Positions 9,909-23,860 of a stretch of DNA of 64,000 bases are shown here, piece after piece (positions within the stretch are counted from its first letter, which is position 1; the number at the start of each line of letters is the position of its first letter). A program made the position numbers and the translations under genes. The DNA comes from Aphelocoma coerulescens (lineage: Eukaryota > Chordata > Aves > Passeriformes > Corvidae): the NCBI RefSeq assembly GCF_041296385.1, contig NW_027184085.1, positions 9,109,301 to 9,173,300 of the forward strand, given 5' to 3'. Below the pieces are notes generated by a model. It saw only the letters and a program-made list of their open reading frames with translations. It had not been told where the DNA came from and searched no databases.

Positions 9909-12098
9909 TCAGCACCCAAAGGTGCTAAAGAAGGCATTGGCTTCCAGGAGCAGGCCCTTGGCGTAGACACGCAGGGTGTAGAAGAGGGTGACGAAGTCCT
10001 GAGTGCTGAAGAGAGTGTCAGCCAGGGCGAAGGCGAGTGTGGAGGGGATGAAGCCCCGGCCGTACTCCACCATCCAGGTGCCTGCGCTCCACTGCACTGA
10101 CGTGGCCTCTCCCGCCTGGTGCATGATGGTGTCCCCTGCCAAAACACACAACCAGCATGGCTCCCAGTGGCTGCTCCACATCACACCCAAATGGGAAACA
10201 TGGGATTGGGACCTGCAGGGTTGAGCCTTCCAACCCCACCCCAGCTTTGCTCACTTTTCTCTTACTGCCACCCACTGAGATCCTGGGATGTGCCACTGGG
10301 GACCCAAACTGCCCTATCCTGAGCTCTTGGCTTCTGTCAGCTCAAAGGAAGGGCTTCTATGACAGCAACTGACTGTGCCCCAAAGGCATGGGTGCAACCT
10401 GCAGGGCACCATACTGCTGCACTTACCTGGATAGTAGATCTCACTTCTGGTGGTCCCCTCCTTCCATTGCCGGAATGTCCCAGAGATGATGGTGTCAGAA
10501 ATATCTGCCCAGTAGCGACCTATGGGAGGACAGACAACACTAGCTCAGCGTCTCCCTGCCAGGGACAGCACAGGAGCCCAGGTCTGAATTATGGAGCAGG
10601 CCTCTGGGGGTCAGGACAGCAGCCCCAGTGCCTCAATATACCAAGAAGCGCTGATGGCTCTGGACCCCCACTGTCCACACACCACCAGCCAGGGCTGGTT
10701 GGTGTCCTTAAGCCCCATTATTGCCAACTTCTTTGGCATTTGCTCCCTCCTGAAGCACTGGGAGATGAGATGTCTGCCATCGCCTGCCAGCTGGATGCGG
10801 AGAGTCCTGGCCACACGGCGTATCACAAACAGGGACCTGCAGATGCTGCAGGACACCATGGGGGCTGGTCCCCACGCAGAGAGTGTTTGCCAGCATCATT
10901 CACTCCATACAAGTAGTGAAGCAGTGGGCTCCCTGTGCTGGGCACACAATGGCCAGCTGCACCTGAAAGAGCGGAGTAGGAAGAGCTCAGAGAACTCCCC
11001 TGCCCACCAGCCCTGTCCCCCTGCTTACCAGAGTGTCCCCCAGTGTCGACAGCTGTCCCGAAGAGCAGCACGTACTCGGTGAGTGAGGCATGGAGCAGGC
11101 ACATGGAGCCCATCCACCCGCCTGCATTCACGAACACCCACTGCAGGTCCTCGTCTGGCAGGATGTGGCCCGGGTGCTTCTTTCGCAGCTCCACAATGAT
11201 CTTGGAGAAAGCCAGCTCATGGTCCAGCCCTGCAGCACCCAGGGTCACTGTAAGTCCCTGGCACAGAAAAAGCTCTTCCGACCACCCCCTCCCCGAATCC
11301 CCTGTACAGCTACAGCATCCCAGCACACCCTTGGAGAGGTCTGCCTAGGGACCTCAGTTCCCGTTGACCATCGCCTCCCTGGATGGTGACGGAAGACAAG
11401 CAGCACCGAATGCTCCAGTCCTCTGGCCCATTCCAGGTGCTGGGCAATATGGGAGACCCAAGCAAGGTGACAGTGCCCCTGTCCCGGTGACACGCAGCCC
11501 CGACCAAACCCCCTGTGCCCTATGGGGACAGCCGTCTTCTGAAGCCCCACGCCTGACCCACCCGGGGCTTCAGCCCCAAACAGGTTGAGTGATGCCGCTG
11601 TCCTGGTCCCCATCCCTCCTTTGCTCCAGTCCTATCTTCCACCCCGCTACCCCCGCGTTCCCTGTTGCTGTTCCCCGGTACCGATCCCCTCCCTGTCCCA
11701 GTCTTGCTGCGCAGACCCAGCTCCCCGCCCTTCCCTGACCCCAGCCCCATTCCCGCCATGATCCCGGCCCCCCTGTACCGGACTCTCCTCGGACCTTCGT
11801 CCCCGCTACGGCTCCCTCCTCCAGCCCAGGCCGGAGCTCCCCGCCACGTCCCCGGCTCCTTTCTCCATCCCCAACCCCATCCCCACCGCCATCCCTCCTC
11901 GGCCCCGCTCCCCGCCGCCCCTCCGCGTCCCCCCGGGCGGCGCGTACCCGCGTGGTGCCGGGCGAGCTGTGCGATCTCGGCGGGGGTGAACTCGTACCGC
12001 TTGGCCGCCAGCCACCCCCGCAGCCCCTGCAGCACCAGCGCCAGCGCGCCCAGCGCCAGCCCGGCCCGCAGCGCCCGCCGCCCCCACGCCGCGCCCAT
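9909..12098 (-). CDS. SIGMAR1: Sigma non-opioid intracellular receptor 1 (sigma-1 receptor), complete
   Basis: An ER-membrane ligand-regulated chaperone, enriched at mitochondria-associated membranes, that modulates IP3 receptors and ion channels; it belongs to the ERG2 sterol isomerase fold family. Coding exons on the minus strand are 12098-11948, 11229-11029, 10519-10427 and 10135-9909 (stop TGA 9911-9909). They total 672 nt and 223 residues, exactly the human length, so residue numbers align without gaps. All introns are GT-AG with matching phases. The start ATG has G at -3 and +4. Residues 7-8 are the RR pair near the N terminus, and about 10-30 form the single membrane segment ([17 protein letters not shown]). 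Ligand-binding Asp126 (in ADISD) and Glu172 (in WMVEYGRG) are both present, as is Glu102 (in LTEYVLLFG), the site of a known human ALS variant. The gene is head to head with GALT. I see no damage. Confidence 0.97.
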
Positions 12099-12258
12099 CC
12101 CGCGCTCCGCCGCCCCCGGCACCGGGAGCGGGACCCGGGCCGGGACCGCCCCCGCCGCGGCCACGCCACGCACGGCCCGGGCGGCTGCGCCGGCGCGGCG
12201 GGGCGGGGCGGGAGGCTGGAAGGGGCCGGTCCCGCCGGGTTTCCGGGAGTGCGGCGGC
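12099..12258. promoter_or_regulatory. Bidirectional SIGMAR1/GALT promoter (CpG island)
   Basis: Only 160 bp separate the divergent start codons of SIGMAR1 and GALT. The sequence is almost entirely G and C with many CpGs. It contains a tandem GC box (GGGGCGGGGCGGG around 12200-12212, Sp1/KLF type), a CCGCCCCCG-type box and an ETS-type TTCCGG at 12241-12246. There is no TATA box, as expected for housekeeping divergent promoters. Both 5' UTRs must fit in this gap, so the start sites are probably within about 100 bp of each other. The CpG-rich zone extends into both first exons and into GALT intron 1 (about 11940-12600). Confidence 0.8.
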
Positions 12259-16109
<3,851 letters not shown>

Positions 16110-16119
16110 TGAGTGTGAG

Positions 16120-16405
16120 GGGGGGATCTTACTGCTCTCCACCACTACCTGAAAGGAGGTCATAGCCAGGTGGGGGTTGGTCTTTTCTCCCAGATAACTA
16201 ATGATAGGACAAGAGGGAACAGCCTCAAGTTGTGCTAGGTGAGGTTTAGATTGGATATTGGGGAATATTTCTTTGCTGAAAGGGTGCCCAAGGAAGTGGT
16301 GGAATCACTTGGAAGTGGTGGAATACTTGGAAGTATTCAAAAAATGTGTAGATGTGGTGCTTAGGGACATGGTTTAGTGGTGGGTTTGATAGTGCTAGTA
16401 ACAGT
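16120..16405 (+). mobile_element. CR1 LINE fragment in the GALT 3' UTR region
   Basis: This matches, with divergence, the last part of the intron 7 CR1: CTGAAAGGAGGTCATAGCCA then GGTGGGGGTTGGTC, GGACAAGAGGGAACAG, AGGTTTAGATTGGATATTG, and the GTGGTGGAATC and ACATGGTTTAGTGG blocks. A short internal duplication (GGAAGTGGTGGAAT twice near 16290-16325) is present. It begins about 45 bp after the GALT stop codon, so if the poly(A) signal at 16773 is used the element is part of the mature 3' UTR. Same strand as GALT. Confidence 0.85.
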
Positions 16406-16772
16406 AGACATTTAAGTTTGTATCGTTTGGTGTGCTCAGTAAGGCCAGGAGTCAGCTGGGAGTGGTGAGAGCTGAGCTCTGGGAATTCATGTCAGTTGCG
16501 AACCCTCTGAGCTCCCAGATTCTCCTGAACCTTGTCACGGCTTGGCTGGTTTTTGGGACTGGTTTGGCCTGTTTGGGGATTCAGGGCCTAATCCCATGGT
16601 ATCCTCATGTAGGTGATGTTTTTCCTTGTCTCTTTCATCATCCCAGGCTCTGTCTTCTGCCCCCATGGCACGCTCCTATCACCACAAAAGGGCTTGCCCT
16701 CATTACCAGTCTGGTCTCACTGGTGGGACTGGAAGTTTTTCTGCCCCATGGAGGGGCACAACCCCCCTGGAC

Positions 16773-16778
16773 AATAAA
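16773..16778 (+). terminator. GALT: Candidate GALT poly(A) signal AATAAA
   Basis: AATAAA about 700 bp after the GALT stop, followed by GTGCCTCTACCTGTGCTCTC within 40 bp, a plausible downstream element. It is the first canonical signal after the stop codon that I found. The implied 3' UTR would include a CR1 fragment. Confidence 0.55.
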
Positions 16779-17960
16779 ACCTGGAAGCAAAGTGCCTCTA
16801 CCTGTGCTCTCGTGGCTCTCAGCCCTAGCTGGGAGGTTTGGGGTCTCTGGTGAAGACCCCCAGCTGCTGGTGGGAGGTAACACTGGGGGCTCATGGGATG
16901 ATGTGCTGGCAGCCCAGTGCCTCTTGCTCCTGTCCCTGCGCTGCCTCCTCTTCCTCCCTGGGGGGAGCTCTGAGTCTGTCTCTGAGTGCTGCAGGCTTGT
17001 GGAGGAGTAGGAAACGGGGAGGAGACATGGACGCAGCCCAAGGCTCAGCCAGCTCCTGGGAGAGGGCTGAGTCCTGGCAAACTTGCTGCGTGGAGGCTGC
17101 TGGCTGAGATGCTCAGCCCTGGAGCTGTTCCCCTTCATCCTCTCTGGCTGGGGCTGCTGGGCTGCTGCCCTCGTGCTGCCTGCTACTGAGATGCAGCCAG
17201 GGACTGGTTCATCACTTACCTGGGTGCTGCCAGTGAGTCCAGCTCTCCTCCTGATGCTGCTGCCCCCTTCCCTGTGCCCACCCATGGTATGGGATAGTGG
17301 CAGCCGGTCCCTGGGCAGAGCTGAGGGATGTTCTATTCGCCTCTGTCTGTACTCTCCTTCAGGAAAGCCCCTGTACAGGGGCTGAAAGGGACTGTACAGG
17401 GGTAGGTGATGGGTGGTGATGCCACCACAGCTGGTGTGGGAGGATGCCAAGTACTGTCTACCTTCAGGTCTTCATGAATAGTTTTCATTTGTCACTAATG
17501 AGCCATTCTCATTCTCTAATGAGACCCCTCTCCCTGTCAAGTCTGAGAGTGAGCTCCTGGGGGCTACAAATAGCTTGCAAGGAGAGAAACGCTCTCCTCC
17601 TATGTCCAAGACAACAGTTCCTGCGGAGGGCTGTGTTCCCTGTGCCCCATCCATGCGTTGCTCCCCCATCCATATCCATGGGGCTGGGACTGACAGGACG
17701 AGCCTCCTGGCCTGTGTGAGCTCAGAGCCACTGGCTGTGATGATGAATGTCCTCCTACATGCTGGTCCTACCCTTCTGCCTGATTGCCTCATCCCAGAGC
17801 CCACAAACTGACCCTTACCTGACCTCCAGGGCTCCAGGGAGGAGCAGGTGGCTTGAGCATGGAGCCATCACTGTACACAGCATCCCCCACCAGGGCTGCC
17901 CAGCTGGGCATCTGGCCTCTTGCAAACTGATTTCTCTCCTCCTGGGACAAGCAGAGCCCG
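16779..17960. other. Region downstream of GALT; no IL11RA or other gene seen
   Basis: In human the next gene, IL11RA, begins within a few kilobases on the same strand. No signal peptide, Ig-like or cytokine-receptor exon is recognisable here. At 17440-17540 there is a small AT-rich patch (CATGAATAGTTTTCATTTGT and CACTAATGAGCCATTC, CTCTAATGAG) with repeated TAATGAG cores, a weak candidate regulatory element. Confidence 0.5.
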
Positions 17961-17969
17961 TTTGGTCTC

Positions 17970-18400
17970 CGCCACCACCCCGATCTCAGCCCTGTCCATC
18001 GCAACAAGTGCATCCGCGCCGACTTCCCAACTTCCCCGCTTATTCTCCAGGGTCCTGGGAAAGCGGCAACAAATTGACTTAAGTGTGGCAATGCAGCTCG
18101 GGGTAATTAGCCGCCGAAGAGGTTGTAACGAAGCTAGTCATCTCCCTGCACACGCAGTTAGCTCTGATTTAATGGCCCGGCGGCTCCCAGCCCGGGCTGC
18201 CGCGCCTCGGCCCGCGGCCGTAAATGAAACTCGCAGTTAAGTCAAGCGGTATTAAACTTTACAGTCGCCGTCTTTAAAAACGGGGCTCTCTCCAATAAAT
18301 CAGGGCAAGTGGGATTGTAAATATCGAGGCAGGATCCATATTGCTTAATTAAACAGCGCCTAATGAACAGCCTGTTTGTTGTGTTGTGATTTAGGATAGA
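17970..18400. promoter_or_regulatory. Candidate conserved enhancer with an embedded CpG cluster
   Basis: A dense, non-repetitive block. Homeodomain-type cores include TAATTAG (18104-18110) and TTAATTAA (18345-18352). There is a forkhead-type TTGTAAATA (18315-18323), and the interior (about 18170-18225) is almost pure GC with many CpGs next to GTAAATGAAACTCGCAG. An AT-rich frame around a CpG cluster is seen in conserved developmental enhancers. It could also be an unannotated promoter. No protein frame is supported. Confidence 0.5.
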
Positions 18401-21400
18401 GGCTGGGGAGGCAGTGCATGCTGAGGAGGGCTGGTGCCCGTGCCAGGGTGCCCTCTGCTGCAGGTACCAGCTGTTCCAGTTTACCTGCTGCTAAAAAAAT
18501 CTCAGAGATGGCCTGAGATTTTTTGATTTTTTTTTTTTTAATTAAAACAAAATCCCCTCCTGAAATCTGAAACAGGGTGAAAGCAGCAGTTAGAGGAAGA
18601 GGACCGGGTACAGCCAGGTTGTCCTGGTTGACCCTGGTTGTACTGAGCTCCCCACTTCCTCACAACAGATCCAGTCTCCCCTTGCCCTCACATTTTTACC
18701 TTGTGCAAGGGAGTGTGAAAGGCTGGAAGGGAGCAATGAGCCTTCCCCATGGCACAGGGAGGGATCAGGCTGGTGCAGATGGAGCTTCTGGGGCTGGAAA
18801 GGCATTGCAGTTCACAGGAACTGTCACTGGTGTGCTGTAAAGCCCCAAAGCCTTTTATATTTTGGTGGTTGCTGTTGTAATTAAAAAGTGATTTATTTCA
18901 GAGAGATTAAAAAAGTCTAGCTGGTGAGGGGTGATGGAGTGGAGGGCCTGTGGGGTACCCAGCTGTTGTTCTTGACCTGGGAGCATCAAAGGGAAACTGA
19001 GGCCCGTGGGGATTCCCCATAAGGATGTTTCTCGATACTGTTTCATTTCTGCCGGGAGCTGTCAGAAATCCTGGGAAAAGTATCTCTGTGACTGGGTCAT
19101 CCTTGTCCTGAGTCTCCATCTCCCAGCATGAGGGCAGATACATCCTCTGCAATCCCTGCTCTGGAAGAGTGAACAGGACAGGCGGTGGGGAGAGTGAGAA
19201 GAACTCAAGCATGGAATTAATGAATTAAAATCCATCAGGGTCCCGTGGAGGTGTTTGCACCCTCTGTGGTGCATGAATGGGTCTGTGAGGGATTAGGAAA
19301 GGGACAGAGTGCTGCTGGCGCCAGGCTGGCACATCCTGTGCTCTGCAAGGAGCAAGGGATACACCCAGTGGGAGATGTAGAGATGCTTGAGGGGGTATGG
19401 CCAGGAATTTATTTTCACTTCCATCCCATTTTCTAATGCCACTGAAAGAAATGGATCAATCTACCAAGGGATGTGGCTTCCCCAAAGCTCCTGGGACTTT
19501 GTATCTACTGAAACAAGCCAGTGTTCTTGCCTGGGTTGTAGCAGTGGCTGTGTCCATCATCGTGCCTGTGCTGCATGTTTGGGAAGCCCAGAGCACCCCC
19601 AGCTCTGACACTGACTCCTTCTGTGGCTACGAGTGAGCCCTGGGATTCCAGGCTGGGACGCTGCCCTGGTGGACAGAGACCTTTGGGATGAGCACTTCAT
19701 GGCAGGGGGCAACTACTGGAGGCATGTTCATCACCTTGGACTGAGTGTCCATGTCCTTGGCACCTGCCAAAGGCTGCAGAGCTGCAGCCAAGCTGCGGAT
19801 CCCGAGGCCCCAATCCTGCCCACCCCTCTTCCTCTTCCCCCTCCCTTCCAGTGCAGGTGACACAGTAAAATATTGAGCAAAGGAAGTTAATCTGTGACCA
19901 GTGTGCTTTAATCAGAAAGAAAAGTTATGAGTCGAGGCCTGCTGGCTGCTGCCATGCTGCAGTTTTACTGTCCTTTCTGGTACCAGGTTAATGGCTGTCA
20001 TTCCATTCCAGTTTTACTATTGGATTTGCCCTTATTGTGGAGTTTCTCCTTGTCTGCTGCTGCCTGTGACTGAGTAGGGGTTTGGGCAATGGAATAAGGA
20101 AGAAATTAGTAAATTTTTAGGGAGTAGGAGGGGAAGGACAAAAGGAAGAAATGGAGGAAAGGAGAGAGAAAGGAAGGAAAGGAGGGTGGGAAACTGGAAG
20201 GGGGAGAAGGCTAATTCCTTCCCATTTCTATTGAAAAGACATCATCAGGCACTTACAATGAAAACAATTAATAATTTTAAGCAGATGCTAAACCCTTTGG
20301 TGCCCTGAAGCAGGCGGGCTCCATGCAGTGGGGAGATTTTGTGTGCCAGGAGAATGGAAGTCAGAACCCAGATCCCTTTTAGATCTTGTCTTAGCTGGCC
20401 ATGCAGGAGCAGCTGGGGCAGCAAACAGCACCCAGTTTGTCCTGGGCCATATGGTGCATCTTCCCTGGGTTTGGCAGCTTCCTTGACAGGGACTTTCCAA
20501 AGGGTTCAGGCCAGCAGGAAACAATTTTGGAGGTGGCTTGCTCATGTTTCAGACAGCTTGTGTTTTTTCCTCTCCTGATGGTCACTGACTCCTTCCAACA
20601 AGGCATTGTCAGAGCCCTTGAGGACCATGAGTTGTGGGATGGCTGCTGGTCCCAGCTGGACACAATGGGATGTCTGGATGCTGCCTAGCAAGCTTTGCAT
20701 GGACTTTAGGATGGTAGCCCCAAGGGTGGAATATAGTTGTTTAATCATCTGATAATGGAGGTAATTAAACACTGTCACGTTGCAACATCCATGTGGTCAC
20801 TAAGCACTGGCTCCCCAAATTTCCTGTGTGCCTGGTGTTGGGGAGGTACCTTGGGGCTTCAGCTCTTGGCAGTGGGGACCTGTCATTGCATGTGGTTTGA
20901 GCCTTTCCCATCCTGGGACCCCATCCCAGAGTCAGTGGCCTCTGTTTAGAGCAAGAGAAACAACAGGAGGATCCAGATTCCAGCTGGATTAAACCCAAAC
21001 AGAACTGTCTGGGGAGGGAGGGGAGCAGGTGTGGGTGGGAGAGCAGGGGACTGGTCTGGGATAGGGGCAGCCGAAAGGAAGGTAATCTTTGACTGCAAAA
21101 GGGAATTACCCACCAGCAGTGGAGATGCTGGGAGAAGGCCGGAGCCCTTGCAGCGCCCAGGATCTGGCATGGCTGAGACTGGGCACCCTGGCTGTGTCTG
21201 GCACACCCCTGCTGCTGGAGCCAGCTGTGAGAGCTCACAAACATCTGTGCCTGCCCTGTGGGGAGGGATCTCCCTTTGTCCTGATGTTTCAGAGAAGAAA
21301 TCTCTACATATTTGCCAATTATCATGAGTGATGCTGAGAAGTCTGCTACAAAGCCCCAGGAACAGCAAGACATTGCAATGCCAGCATGGATCCGGGGTGG

Positions 21401-22195
21401 AAAATCATCCCCTGGGGTGTGCAGGGGCGTGAGGTGACTCCTGGCAGAAGCAGAGCCCTTGGGAGAGAGGAGGAAGTAGAGAGATACTAATTAGATGCTA
21501 ATAAGCAAGTAATTAGTAGGTCTCCAGCCCTCCTGGTGCCCCTGGGGCTCCCTTGCCCAGCTCCGAGCCAAACCACCTGCTTCAATGTACCTATGGTGGT
21601 TTGAGCCCCACAGGATATGGCTGGAGCAGGGATGAACCAGCTGCTGCTCCCCACGCACACTGACAGGCTCAACCACAACAAAATGTCCTCATAAATCGCC
21701 CTCATGAAACAGAACTCGACAAATAAAAGCTAAAAGTCCATTTGCAGCCTGTTTGCTTTTAGTGTTTAATCCCTCACTTATTTTGCCTGCATTTGTCTCT
21801 GTCTCAGCTGCTCCACTCCCTCATGGCTTCATGCTTGGGCAGGGAGACAGGGCTCCTGGGCTGCCTGTGCTGCCCCTGCGGAAAAGGTGCTGCCCCTGCC
21901 TCGTGCCTCAGTTTCCCCATGGCTCAAACAGGATCAGTTGCACAGAGGCCAGACCCCATCAGCTGAGCAGGTTAGTGGGAGCCCCCATGACAGCCCTGCA
22001 GATGCCTCTGGGCTTTTATAGGATCCTTGGGACACCCTCAGTGGGACACCCTTGCAGTTCCTCTGGCTGGGATGGCTCTGTCCCATCTGTCCCAGGTCTT
22101 GCAGATCTATGGAAGAAGGTTTTCCAGCCCTGGGACTGACTGCTGCCCCAAAACAGTGCTGTGCAATGAGCCCCTGGGTTAGTGCACCCAAACTG
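18401..22195. other. Non-coding tract with small AT-rich patches
   Basis: No exon or transposon recognised. Patches with clustered TAAT or ATTA cores occur at 18840-18930 (TTGTAATTAAAAAGTGATTT), 20265-20290, 20735-20780 (TTTAATCATCTGATAATGG, GGTAATTAAACAC), and 21480-21520 plus 21700-21765. A purine-rich low-complexity tract lies at 20090-20215 (AAGGAAGGAAAGGAGGG type). Confidence 0.45.
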
Positions 22196-22280
22196 CTGGC
22201 TTCATATTTAATTCACACAATTAAAAAAATATTTATCTTTGATATAATTTTTAAAATTAAATATTTAATTCTCACACAGG
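22196..22280. repeat. AT-rich element with a repeated ATATTTAATTC-CACACA motif
   Basis: Two close copies of the same word flank a nearly pure A/T core: ATATTTAATTCACACAA at 22204-22220 and ATATTTAATTCTCACACA at 22261-22278. The core reads AAATATTTATCTTTGATATA and TTTTTAAAATTAAA. It could be a paired binding site for a homeodomain or forkhead factor, or just AT-rich slippage. Confidence 0.4.
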
Positions 22281-22549
22281 CAAGAAACAGAGTGAGAGTG
22301 AAGCCAGGATGGGTCCCCAGGATGCCAGCTTGCTTTTTAACCCTTCCCATCCTGCTTTCAAATCCCTCTTGGTATCAGAGATGCTCAAAAAGCATCTGTC
22401 TGGTTCCAGCTGCTTCCAATGCGCTTCAGTAACAGCAGGACCCTGTTCCATCACAGCCCGTTAGGTCACCTCAGAAGTAGCAGGTCCATTGACACAGGAG
22501 AAAAGGAATGACCCCCAGCCTCTGCTGGGGTGTAAAATTCCCTCCGCCC

Positions 22550-22890
22550 TGGAAAGGACTAGCCGACACATCAGGAACTTGGAATGATTATGATAAAACC
22601 TGTGGGACACCAAGGGCATCACTATGATTTGTGCTGTCTAAATGTTAATCAGAATAATAAAGCCTATTGAGACAGCTGTTTTAAAAGGCTGTGATGTTGG
22701 AGTAAAAATTCCAATAAAACTCTATTAGCCCTTCCTCGTTACACTAATGGTGCCTGCTGCTAAAAGCCCCCTGCTATAGACACCCGTATTAATGGGCTTA
22801 TTACAGGAAATAAAATCTGAGGCTGAACATTACAGTGAAGCCTGATTAATTCAGCAAGGTAATCTTTTTTTTCTTCCCCCTCCTCTCTGC
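22550..22890. promoter_or_regulatory. Candidate conserved enhancer
   Basis: About 340 bp, AT-rich but complex. It contains ATGATTATGATAAAAC, AAATGTTAATCAGAATAATA, TTCCAATAAAACTCTATTAG, CACTAATGG, CGTATTAATGGGCTTATTAC and CCTGATTAATTCAG. Homeodomain-type cores occur about every 30 bp. The sequence has no repeat structure and no stop-free frame of note, which fits a vertebrate non-coding enhancer. Unverified without alignment. Confidence 0.5.
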
Positions 22891-23414
22891 CTGTTCTTTT
22901 TCTTCCCCTCTTTATTTAATGAATGTACTTCTTGAACTGCCAACTTTTGAGCTTTTCATGGAGTTTGGGGATGATTTTAAACTGATCTCGTTCACAAAGA
23001 GATGAATCTTTGCACCAGCTCCTGGTGCAAATGGGGGGGAAGGCTTCTCAGATATCTCTATCAAACCAGAGAAGAGGAAAAGCAGCCAGGCTAGGAGTGA
23101 AGAGGTTAGATAGGGGGAAACAATGGGTATCCCAGGGATATCCACCTGAAGTGTTGGCTTGTGGGCTGGAACAGCTCATTGCTTGTCACCAGGCAGGTGC
23201 ACATGACATTGGCCAAGATGAAGCTGCTGGGGGCAAGCAGCATCTGCCCTTAGCCTTTCCGTCCCTTCTTGTCCTGATTTATCCTCTTTTGCTGTCACCT
23301 CTGTCCCTGCAGGAGGGTCTGTCTGGGTCTCGGGTTTGCAGGTGCCATCCCAAACCCGGTGTGGTATCACCTGGCGAGGCTGGCACCCTGGGCTCATGCT
23401 GAGAGGCAGAAACA

Positions 23415-23610
23415 CTCTGACAGACACACCACTATTCATTCAGGCTATAAATAACTCCCATAAAAATCCTCTTCTTAGCCTTTTGTGTTCAGCCAAACCC
23501 TGCCAATGGGAAAGGAGACGGCATCTATTTTATGGGCGGCTGGAAGCCGGCTTTGCATTTTTCTGGCTCACGTAATCCCACAGGTACCCTCGTTTCTTTT
23601 CTTTTTTAAC
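23415..23610. promoter_or_regulatory. Candidate conserved element with a MEF2-consensus site
   Basis: It contains CTATAAATAA at 23445-23454, an exact match to the MEF2 consensus YTAWWWWTAR, close to CCCATAAAAATCC. An AT-rich word (CTATTTTATGGGCGGCTGG) and TTTGCATTTTTCTGG follow. The arrangement suggests a muscle or neural element, by inference from the motif only. Confidence 0.4.
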
Positions 23611-23719
23611 AGACTTTTGATTCACATTCCTCCCAGCCAAGTTTAATTATGGCTTCGGCTTCCGCTGCCCAGGGAGGGGAAGGCAAGAAGGCAGCTCTGC
23701 TGGCCTGTGCAAAGACAGG

Positions 23720-23860
23720 GAACATGGGGCAAGAAGGAGGGAGTGAAAGGGGAGAGCAGGAGGGAAGGAGGAAAGAGAGGAGGGAAAGCGGGAAGGAGCA
23801 GACCAAGTGTAAAGAAGGAGGAAAGAGGAAAATGCGAAGGAAAAAAAGGAAGGAAAGTGG
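23720..23860. repeat. Purine-rich (GGAAGGAAAG) low-complexity tract
   Basis: About 140 bp of nearly uninterrupted A and G on the plus strand, built from AAGGAGG, GGAAAGAG and AAGAAGG words. Open frames across it are compositional artefacts. Polypurine mirror tracts can form triplex DNA. Confidence 0.8.
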
